Source of the DNA: Dysosmobacter segnis
GTDB taxonomy: Bacteria > Bacillota > Clostridia > Oscillospirales > Oscillospiraceae
Assembly (NCBI RefSeq): GCF_014297285.1
Contig: NZ_JACOQI010000032.1
Coordinates: forward strand, 1 to 19,516
DNA: 19,516 bases
Reading direction: 5' to 3'
Shown here piece by piece: positions 14,011 through 19,516 of this stretch (position 1 is its first letter; each line of letters opens with the position of its first letter). The notes under the pieces are model-generated. The model made no database searches, had not been told where the DNA came from, and saw only the letters and a list, made by a program, of their open reading frames with translations. The position numbers were made by a program, and so were the translations under genes.

Positions 14011-15072
14011 TCAGCCTTTCGGCAGATACGCCCTCGGATTCGTCCGTTCCCCGTTGACGCGCACCTCGAAGTGGAGGTGCGGCCCGGTGGAGCGCCCGGT
14101 GCTGCCGGAGAGGGCGATGATATCTCCCGCCTCCACCGTCTGTCCCACTTTTGCCAGCAGTTTGGAGCAGTGGCCGTACAGCGTGGCAAGCCCGTTGCCG
14201 TGGTCGATCATGACATAGTAGCCATAACCACCAGTGTTGTACTTGGAGACCGTCACCGTCCCCGGCAGCGCGGCGCGGATGGGTGTGCCGGTGGGGACTG
14301 CCAAGTCCATGCCGCCGTGTCCCTTGCGCTTCCCGGTGATGGGATCGACGCGGTTGCCGAATTCAGAGGTGACACGGCGCTCCCAGCCGGAGCCGATGGG
14401 GGAGCAGAAACCGTCCGCGCCAATAAACGGCACATCCACGCCGGGAATCCAGCCCTCAGAGCCACCGGCTATACCATAGCGGACGAGGTTGTAGATACTG
14501 TCGGCATTGGACTTCTGCTCCGCGGATATTTCCAAGTGAAGAGTGTTTTCAATATGGCCGTACACGGCGGCTATGTCCGCAACGGGTATCGCCACGGTGT
14601 AGCTCTCCTCGGTTTCCGTCCCATCCTCGGCGGTAACAGTGCGGGTGCGTTCCTCGTAGGTTACAAAGCAGTCCACGAACTGCTTATGCGCTCTCTTGCT
14701 TGGTGCGTCCTCCCCAAAGAAAATGGCATAGAAAACAGCCTTGACGCGAATACCGTCAAGGCTGTTGCTGTTCTCCGTCATGTCATTGACGGCATCAATG
14801 GCGCTGTCCAGCAGCGTGAAGCTGCGGCGCATATCTTCGATGTAGGCAACATATTCCGCAGGCGTTTTGCTCGGAATGCTGCCGCCGTTGAAGCAGAGCA
14901 GGACGGCGGAGTTGTTATGCTCCGCGCTGCCGGAGAGCAGAGAGCAGATCAGCGCCAGCGTCAGGATCAACGGTGAACAGATCGCCGCTGCGATCCAGCC
15001 CAGTTTTCGCCGGGTGTCCTCGTCCGCAAAAACTGCAGCCGCCGCTCTGATGATCCATGCAGGGTTAACCAA
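14011..15072 (-). CDS. Membrane-anchored M23 (LytM) peptidase of the conjugation system
   Basis: 353 aa. The start is a TTG at 15072: GGAGG lies exactly 8 bases upstream and no in-frame ATG precedes the membrane segment (about 25-47, LGWIAAAICSPLILTLALIC). Residues about 50-220 are a linker/stalk domain (YVAYIEDMRRSFTLLDSAID). The M23 domain fills about 220-350: GHGGMDLAVP with His252 and Asp256, YGHCSKL with His301, and TGPHLHFEV with His332/His334, all zinc or catalytic residues of LytM endopeptidases, so it should be active. It probably opens peptidoglycan for the mating channel, the VirB1-like role. It overlaps the small RHH gene by 8 bases. Confidence 0.88.
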   Translation of the reverse strand: MVNPAWIIRAAAAVFADEDTRRKLGWIAAAICSPLILTLALICSLLSGSAEHNNSAVLLCFNGGSIPSKTPAEYVAYIEDMRRSFTLLDSAIDAVNDMTENSNSLDGIRVKAVFYAIFFGEDAPSKRAHKQFVDCFVTYEERTRTVTAEDGTETEESYTVAIPVADIAAVYGHIENTLHLEISAEQKSNADSIYNLVRYGIAGGSEGWIPGVDVPFIGADGFCSPIGSGWERRVTSEFGNRVDPITGKRKGHGGMDLAVPTGTPIRAALPGTVTVSKYNTGGYGYYVMIDHGNGLATLYGHCSKLLAKVGQTVEAGDIIALSGSTGRSTGPHLHFEVRVNGERTNPRAYLPKG

Positions 15073-15337
15073 AGCGCATTCCTCCGTGTTCTTGCTGTTC
15101 CGGCCGCAGGATGTCCTCCATTTTTTCCACCACGCTCAGAGCCTCTTTTGAAAGGTCATTCAGCGCCGCCTTTTGCTCCGGCAGCAACGAGGTCTGTTGA
15201 TGTGGGCGCAAGTCATTGCGTATCAGATCCGTAACGTAATCCTGCAAAGATTTCTGTGACTGCGCCGCGCGAATATGAAGTTCTTTCAATCGTTCTTCAT
15301 CTACATGAATGCAAATCGTCTTCGTTTTCCTATTCAT
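15065..15337 (-). CDS. Small ribbon-helix-helix protein
   Basis: 90 aa from ATG 15337, with GGAG 9 bases upstream; the longer frame overlaps the VirB4 3' end and is unlikely. Residues 4-43 (KTKTICIHVDEERLKELHIR, then AAQSQKSLQDYVTDLIRNDL) match CopG/Arc-type RHH domains. The C-terminal half is a charged helix (LPEQKAALNDLSKEALSVVE) ending HGGMRFG. Probably a DNA-binding regulator of the transfer genes. It sits between VirB4 and the M23 gene, 46 bases after VirB4 and overlapping M23 by 8 bases, so it would be made together with channel parts. Confidence 0.75.
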   Translation of the reverse strand: MNRKTKTICIHVDEERLKELHIRAAQSQKSLQDYVTDLIRNDLRPHQQTSLLPEQKAALNDLSKEALSVVEKMEDILRPEQQEHGGMRFG

Positions 15338-15383
15338 TCCATCACTCTCCATCATCATAGCCGCAGGGTATATGCCACAATAT

Positions 15384-17213
15384 TCATCGTCCACCTGCCG
15401 TTCCGAAGATGTCCTGCTTGTATTCCGGGGCCTGCACCTGCAAGAGATACCGCTCATTGCCGCACTTGTAGAGGCAGGAGCCGCGCTGCGGGTCCCGGAT
15501 CAGGGCATACTCAGATTCCTCCAGTTGGAGGTTATCCATGAAGAATTTCTTGTCCACGTTGCCGCCGTTGAAGATAAACTGATGGACGGGGATGGAAAAG
15601 AGGGGGCGCGTCAGCTCCCGTATTCCCGGCTGGGTGAAGTCCTCCAGATTCTGGCTGGCAAGGAACAGGGCGGATTCCTTTTTTCGTACTCTTTTAAGCG
15701 CGTTGCGGATGTAGGTGATGACGGTGGGATCGGACAGCCACAGGTACAGCTCGTCAATGGCTGCCACGGAATTGCCCAGCGTCAGAAGCTGATCCGACAT
15801 ATAGGACAGCAGGCTGAACAGCAGGGTGTTCCGCAGATTCTCCGCCATGTTATCCAGCCCCTTGACACAGAAAACAAGGAATTTGGAGCGGTCAATATTG
15901 GTATGCCCATTGAAGAACCGGGCGTCCGCGCCGCGGCACATGGAATGGAGCCCCAGCAGCAGATCCCGCAGCATCTCCCGCGGATAGAGGCTGTCTGCAC
16001 CATCGTAGTGGTCATAGCTTTCCTGAATGGCGTTGTAGAGGTCAGAGAGGATTGGGTAATCGGTCGGCCGCATTCCGGCAAAGTCCGTGCGGTCGGTGAT
16101 GTTCCACTTTTTATACAGGCTCTCCACCATCAGCTCCAGCGTGTCGATGTGGGGCGTGTCAAAGCCCTTGTAGACGCGGAACACATCCCGCAGGAAGGAG
16201 ATGTGCTGAGAGAGCAGCGTCCCCCGGAAAGCGTCCGGCGCGTCCGGGTCTTCCGGCCCGCTGCCATCGTCCCAGCAGCGGGGCTCCAACAGATTGATGC
16301 GGTACTGCCCGCTTAAGTAGTCCAAAAAGCAGCCGCCCAGGGCGCGGCACTCGTCCTCCATCTCATGCTCAGAGTCCAGAGAGATCACGCTTTTGCCCGC
16401 CTCCCGCACATTGCAGAGCAGGAGCTTCAGAAGATAACTTTTGCCCTGTCCGGTGTTGCCGAGGATGAGGGCGCTGGCGTTGGTCTTGTCGGCGGCACGG
16501 CGGTCGAAGTCCACGATGATGTTGGAGCCGAAGCGGTCACGGCCAATGAAGAAGCCCTTGGGATCGGTTTTGCCGGAATAGTTCATGGGGTACAGATTGG
16601 CAACGCTGCGCGCGGGTAATACCCGCTCCGCAAAATTGGCAAGCTGGCTGCCGCCCGCGGGGTTGGCGGCGAGAAAGCCCTCCCGCTGACGCAGGAGCAG
16701 CGGATCGGCGCCCATGCGGGAGCGCACCAGTTGGGCGGATACGGTGTCCCGCGCCGCGCGCAGCTTTTCCGTATCCGTGGCGGCAATGTCCAGATACACG
16801 CCGCAGTGGATGAGGGGCTCCTTTTCCTGCCGCTGCTTTGCCAGCAGCTCCGCCATATCCCGCAGGTTGGCCTCCGCCGTGACGCTCTGCTTGTAATCGT
16901 TGGTGTTGCTCCGCTCCATGCGGCTTTTGTTGGTGGCGGCATGGAGGATGGCGTCCTCCTCGGCAGGCGTGACCTGCCGCGCCGTCAAGCGCAGGTTGAC
17001 GCCGCCCATATCGCCAAGGCCCCGCAGCAGCGCCAGCTCATCCGTCATGGGCGGATAGCTTTTCAGCGCCATCGCCGTGTGATACCGGCTGCCAAGGATG
17101 AAGTGGTCGGTGTTGAACTTCACCGCCGCGGGCGCGATCATATCCAGAAAATCCTTCGGACGCTGTACCTGCTCTGCCGCTTTCTTTTTCGGTTTTGTTT
17201 TCTTTTTAGCCAT
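15384..17213 (-). CDS. VirB4-type conjugation ATPase
   Basis: 609 aa from ATG 17213 (MAKKKTKPKKK), with AGGAG 10 bases upstream. The longer frame before it is the neighbouring gene out of frame. Walker A is GNTGQGKS at 252-259, Walker B VAAIDELYLWL at about 483-493, followed by RNALKRVRKKESALFLASQN and the FTQPGIRELTRPLFSIPVHQ region typical of VirB4/TraC. It powers assembly or substrate transfer at the channel base. At 609 aa it is shorter than the roughly 800 aa of a complete VirB4; the missing N-terminal part seems to be the separate gene just upstream, which it overlaps by 8 bases. Confidence 0.9.
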   Translation of the reverse strand: MAKKKTKPKKKAAEQVQRPKDFLDMIAPAAVKFNTDHFILGSRYHTAMALKSYPPMTDELALLRGLGDMGGVNLRLTARQVTPAEEDAILHAATNKSRMERSNTNDYKQSVTAEANLRDMAELLAKQRQEKEPLIHCGVYLDIAATDTEKLRAARDTVSAQLVRSRMGADPLLLRQREGFLAANPAGGSQLANFAERVLPARSVANLYPMNYSGKTDPKGFFIGRDRFGSNIIVDFDRRAADKTNASALILGNTGQGKSYLLKLLLCNVREAGKSVISLDSEHEMEDECRALGGCFLDYLSGQYRINLLEPRCWDDGSGPEDPDAPDAFRGTLLSQHISFLRDVFRVYKGFDTPHIDTLELMVESLYKKWNITDRTDFAGMRPTDYPILSDLYNAIQESYDHYDGADSLYPREMLRDLLLGLHSMCRGADARFFNGHTNIDRSKFLVFCVKGLDNMAENLRNTLLFSLLSYMSDQLLTLGNSVAAIDELYLWLSDPTVITYIRNALKRVRKKESALFLASQNLEDFTQPGIRELTRPLFSIPVHQFIFNGGNVDKKFFMDNLQLEESEYALIRDPQRGSCLYKCGNERYLLQVQAPEYKQDIFGTAGGR

Positions 17214-17787
17214 GTGCCATATACTCCTCTCCATCGAAATCACGGAATACCTCCGTGGTGAGATCCTGCCGGTAGTAGATCGCCAGCAGGCGCTTGACAT
17301 CCTGTTCCTCCGCCAGACGCACGCGGAGCCCGTGGTCGCAGATGGCTTTCTCCAACTGCCGCAGCGCGCTTTCATCCGAACCGGCTTTTTCATCCAGTGG
17401 GAGCACCAGCACAAATTTGCGGGAGGAGGCGGAGGAGAACTGGATGGCGTCCAAATGGGCCATGTCCCGCTCCAGCAGTTCCCGCACGGCAGGCTCCGTT
17501 TCCTCCTCCAAGCGCCGCAGGTAATACTCCTTGTTCCGCTGGAAGGACTCACGGGAGTCCAGCGCCAGAATCTCCAGCGAGGGCTGTGTGCTGAGAAGCA
17601 TGGTGAGGGAGCGGACGCGGCCCCGGATGACGTCCGGGGACAGGACGGAGAGGTTGTCCGGCTGGATCAGGAAGAATACCCGCTCTCCGGAATCTGTCAC
17701 GATGCCGTGGGGCGTCACACGGACGATGCCCATGAGCTGCCGGGTGGATTGGCGCTGGCGCAGTTCTTTTTTCTGTTTTCGGTTCAT
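17206..17787 (-). CDS. Separate VirB4 N-terminal-like conjugation protein
   Basis: 193 aa from ATG 17787, with GGAGG 8 bases upstream and an ATGA overlap with the PrgI gene. It begins with a basic segment (MNRKQKKELRQRQSTRQLMG). FFLIQPDNLSVLSPDVIRGR, LLSTQPSLEILALDSRESFQ and ELLERDMAHLDAIQF resemble the N-terminal region of VirB4 proteins, which contacts VirB3/PrgI-like membrane subunits. There is no Walker motif or membrane segment. With the 609-aa VirB4 it sums to about 800 residues, the normal VirB4 length, and the genes are adjacent and overlapping. So it is probably a genuine subunit split rather than a sequencing frameshift, as each half has its own start and ribosome binding site. Confidence 0.75.
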   Translation of the reverse strand: MNRKQKKELRQRQSTRQLMGIVRVTPHGIVTDSGERVFFLIQPDNLSVLSPDVIRGRVRSLTMLLSTQPSLEILALDSRESFQRNKEYYLRRLEEETEPAVRELLERDMAHLDAIQFSSASSRKFVLVLPLDEKAGSDESALRQLEKAICDHGLRVRLAEEQDVKRLLAIYYRQDLTTEVFRDFDGEEYMAHG

Positions 17788-18047
17788 GGGTCCAGCCTCC
17801 ATTCATAGTATTGCTGCCGCAGAAAGAGAAAACAGGCGGCACGGCGCAGGAAGTCTAAGATACTGCTGCCATCCACCTGAATGGTGAGGAAGGCATACAG
17901 CACCGTGACCACCAGCAAGCCCATGCCAAGCCCCTGCGTCAGCGCCAGCACAGAGAGCAGAGCGCCGATGCCAATCACGGCGATGTCCCGCAGCAGCCAG
18001 AGCCACAGCATGGGCTTGGCTTTCAGGTTTTCGGGGTAAATAAACAT
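17784..18047 (-). CDS. PrgI-like membrane protein of the conjugation channel
   Basis: 87 aa from ATG 18047, with GGAGG 6 bases upstream. Two hydrophobic segments at about 20-37 (RDIAVIGIGALLSVLALT) and 41-56 (GMGLLVVTVLYAFLTI) are followed by a cytoplasmic-looking tail (DFLRRAACFLFLRQQYYEW). Size, topology and position directly before VirB4 fit the PrgI/VirB3-like family of Gram-positive type IV secretion. It probably anchors VirB4 at the membrane. Its TGA overlaps the next ATG. Confidence 0.8.
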   Translation of the reverse strand: MFIYPENLKAKPMLWLWLLRDIAVIGIGALLSVLALTQGLGMGLLVVTVLYAFLTIQVDGSSILDFLRRAACFLFLRQQYYEWRLDP

Positions 18048-18061
18048 TTTGTTCCTCCAAA

Positions 18062-18097
18062 GCGAAACCGCTGCCGAGAATCTCAGCAGCGGTTCGC
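18062..18097 (-). promoter_or_regulatory. Long hairpin just before the PrgI ribosome binding site
   Basis: GCGA-A-ACCGCTGC (18062-18074) pairs with GCAGCGGTTCGC (18086-18097), a 12-bp stem with one bulged A; its loop can pair further (GAG/CTC). On the minus strand it lies between the tandem RHH stop and the GGAGG of the PrgI gene (14 bases to the ATG). It lacks a real T tract, so an mRNA stability or translation-control element is as likely as a weak terminator. Confidence 0.45.
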
Positions 18098-18109
18098 ACG
18101 ATGTATTTC

Positions 18110-18421
18110 TTATTCTTCGGCGGCGCCGGTGTCCTCCGCCAGCGCCTGCCGGATGCAGTCCAGGAAGAAGGCGTTCTGCTTGATGCCGTTCCGCTTGAGG
18201 TATGCCTTGAGCTGCTCAAACAGCTCGGTGGGCACCTGAAACGCCACCGTCCTCACATTGTCCTTGTCCATCTTCACATTTTCCTCCATTTCATAAAATT
18301 TGGTGATGAGCGCGGTCATGTACCGGCTCAGTGTCTCGCCGGATTCCGCCTGCCGCTGCCGTACTTTGGTATGCAGCTCCAAGGGAATTTCAGCACAGAG
18401 GTTGCGCGTTTTTTCTGCCAT
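18110..18421 (-). CDS. Tandem ribbon-helix-helix protein
   Basis: 103 aa from ATG 18421, with GGAGG 7 bases upstream. The frame runs further upstream with a hydrophobic stretch, but without a start signal. Two RHH-like units are visible: residues 6-45 (RNLCAEIPLELHTKVRQRQA, then ESGETLSRYMTALITKFYE) and residues 57-95 (RTVAFQVPTELFEQLKAYLK, then RNGIKQNAFFLDCIRQALAE). RHH domains normally work as dimers, so two in one chain could fold as a single-chain dimer. Probably a regulator of the transfer operon that starts with it, downstream of the methyltransferase gene. Confidence 0.75.
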   Translation of the reverse strand: MAEKTRNLCAEIPLELHTKVRQRQAESGETLSRYMTALITKFYEMEENVKMDKDNVRTVAFQVPTELFEQLKAYLKRNGIKQNAFFLDCIRQALAEDTGAAEE

Positions 18422-18537
18422 AGCAGTTCCTCCGATCTTTTTAATGGTAAAGCCAAGATACCCGAAAGCAAGCGCGAAAGCTATGACCAAAGCCAACGAA
18501 GAAGCGGCGTGAAACAGCGGCGATACCAACAAAGAGG

Positions 18538-19516
18538 CTATGCCGCCCGCATGGCCGCGGCGATCCGCGACATAATAAACTCCACACAGGGTATCGCCAC
18601 GCTGTTGCCCAAAGCTTTGTACCTTGCACTATCCGACGCGCCGGGGATGTCCGTCCAGCCGTCCGGGAAGCCCTGAAGCCGTTCACATTCCAAAGGTGTC
18701 AGGCGGCGAATGAGGTGATGTGTTTCAGAACAGGATGCGTTGATGATACACTTATCCTGACTGACGTATTGATTACCGATACCTTTTTCATCTCCGCGGC
18801 ATAATGCTCCAACTGTTTTTTGATAAAGTTCTACGACCGCGTGGCGGTCTGTGGCGGTCAATGTATACGCCAAATTCTCCTGACAGCCAAGACCGTTGCC
18901 GCCGTTTTGCGGCTGGCGGTCTACAATATTTCCGGCAATGCAGATGGCACCCGCGTTCTGCTCAACCAGAGGTATATTGTTACCACCTGTGCCATAACGG
19001 GCAGACATGGTGGGCACTACCTTGTGGGGGCCAGTGTAGCGGCTGTCAATGCCGTGATTTTCGTAAACAAGAGGTTGGTGTCCATGCTCCTGTGCTCGGA
19101 GGGTTCCGGACACGTTTTCGCTGCATTCCATCACGCTGCCACCCTGGTCATTCAGACATATAATAGATGGCATGCAGTTCCCACTTGGACTGCCCTTGAG
19201 GGTTGGAGCAACCGATTCGTTGTATCCAATGCCGCCCGCTTTTGCGCCTGCTCCGGCGGAAAAACCGGCAACAAAGGTCTGCTGCTTCATCCCCGGCTGT
19301 GCGCCCAGCGCACCCGCCACATCGCACAGATCCCGCACCTCGTCCCGCTGGTTGGCGGCAAAGGCCATGACACCGTCATAGCCGTCAAAGCCCTCCCCGG
19401 CTCCATTTGGCTGTGTCACGAAGGTCTGCATCTGCATATTGGTGAGCTGACCGTCCGGCCGCATGAGCCCCGCTTGGATCTTAAGCGCACGCGCCAGCAT
19501 CTTCGGCAGCTTCTTG
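18538..19516 (-). CDS. DNA cytosine-5 methyltransferase, C-terminal part
   Basis: About 326 codons; the N-terminus runs off the right edge, so the catalytic PCQ motif is not in view. The end carries the C5-MTase motifs IX/X: RRLTPLECERLQGFPDGW and YKALGNSVAIPCVEFIMSRI. The long target recognition region before it contains repeated segments of the type (V)xxTLxAxxGxxxP: DVAGALGAQPG, SVAPTLKGSPSG, NVSGTLRAQEHGHQPL, VVPTMSARYGTGGNNIPL and LAYTLTATDRHA. Such multi-repeat target regions occur in phage and ICE enzymes and may recognise sequence or be multi-specific (inference). No restriction enzyme is visible beside it, so it may be an orphan anti-restriction methylase. Confidence 0.85.
   Translation of the reverse strand, partial: KKLPKMLARALKIQAGLMRPDGQLTNMQMQTFVTQPNGAGEGFDGYDGVMAFAANQRDEVRDLCDVAGALGAQPGMKQQTFVAGFSAGAGAKAGGIGYNESVAPTLKGSPSGNCMPSIICLNDQGGSVMECSENVSGTLRAQEHGHQPLVYENHGIDSRYTGPHKVVPTMSARYGTGGNNIPLVEQNAGAICIAGNIVDRQPQNGGNGLGCQENLAYTLTATDRHAVVELYQKTVGALCRGDEKGIGNQYVSQDKCIINASCSETHHLIRRLTPLECERLQGFPDGWTDIPGASDSARYKALGNSVAIPCVEFIMSRIAAAMRAA

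Noticed and set aside
15309..16316. 335-codon plus-strand open frame opposite VirB4
   Set aside because: Shadow of VirB4; no start signal and unusual His/Gln/Val composition.
18422..18532. Hydrophobic N-terminal extension of the tandem RHH protein
   Set aside because: The extension begins at TTG without a ribosome binding site, while GGAGG sits 7 bases before the internal ATG 18421.

Overview
The window looks like accessory DNA from a gut-type Firmicute (Clostridia, probably Oscillospiraceae or Lachnospiraceae; inferred from gene families, AGGAGG-type ribosome binding sites and small ATGA-coupled operons). Two blocks of different composition meet near 5.3-5.8 kb. The left block (1 to about 5310) is AT-rich and carries secreted or membrane-anchored proteins. 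The right block (about 5960-19516) is GC-rich and is a minus-strand conjugation module of the Tn1549/CTn-like integrative conjugative element (ICE) type.

Left block: a degraded tyrosine-recombinase C-terminus (120-290) running into a strong terminator; a minus-strand membrane-anchored protein of unknown function (292-1224); a small frameshifted gene (about 1325-1602) behind a perfect 14-bp palindrome; then two similarly built plus-strand gene pairs. Each pair is an exported papain-fold protein with visible Cys and His residues (1698-2729; 3502-4641), followed through an ATGA stop/start overlap by a small protein with an N-terminal membrane anchor (2726-3229; 4638-5030). This duplicated layout is the most interesting feature here and could be a protease/partner or protease/immunity arrangement. 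After it come a short ORF and an RHS/YD-repeat fragment (5313 to about 5755) broken at both ends.

Right block, in minus-strand transcription order from 19516 to 5983: C-terminal part of a DNA cytosine-5 methyltransferase; a tandem ribbon-helix-helix (RHH) protein; PrgI-like protein; a separate VirB4 N-terminal-like protein; VirB4 ATPase; a small RHH protein; a membrane-anchored M23 peptidase; two small proteins (93 and 50 aa); a DUF6103-like protein; a 336-aa protein of unknown function; a 140-aa unknown; a roughly 480-bp hairpin-rich non-coding region that is the best oriT candidate; a MobC-like RHH protein; a MobP-type relaxase; a DUF3991/TOPRIM primase-like protein; the VirD4-type coupling protein; and a small helix-turn-helix protein ending in a bidirectional terminator. 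Neighbouring genes mostly touch or overlap, so the module is probably a few long co-transcribed, translationally coupled operons.

Presumed division of labour: the RHH protein and relaxase process oriT, VirD4 delivers the relaxase-DNA complex, VirB4 and PrgI belong to the mating channel, the M23 enzyme opens peptidoglycan, and the methyltransferase may protect or regulate the DNA. No VirB6- or VirB8-like protein and no intact integrase is visible, so either they lie outside the window or the element is incomplete. All functional calls come from reading motifs; no database search was run.
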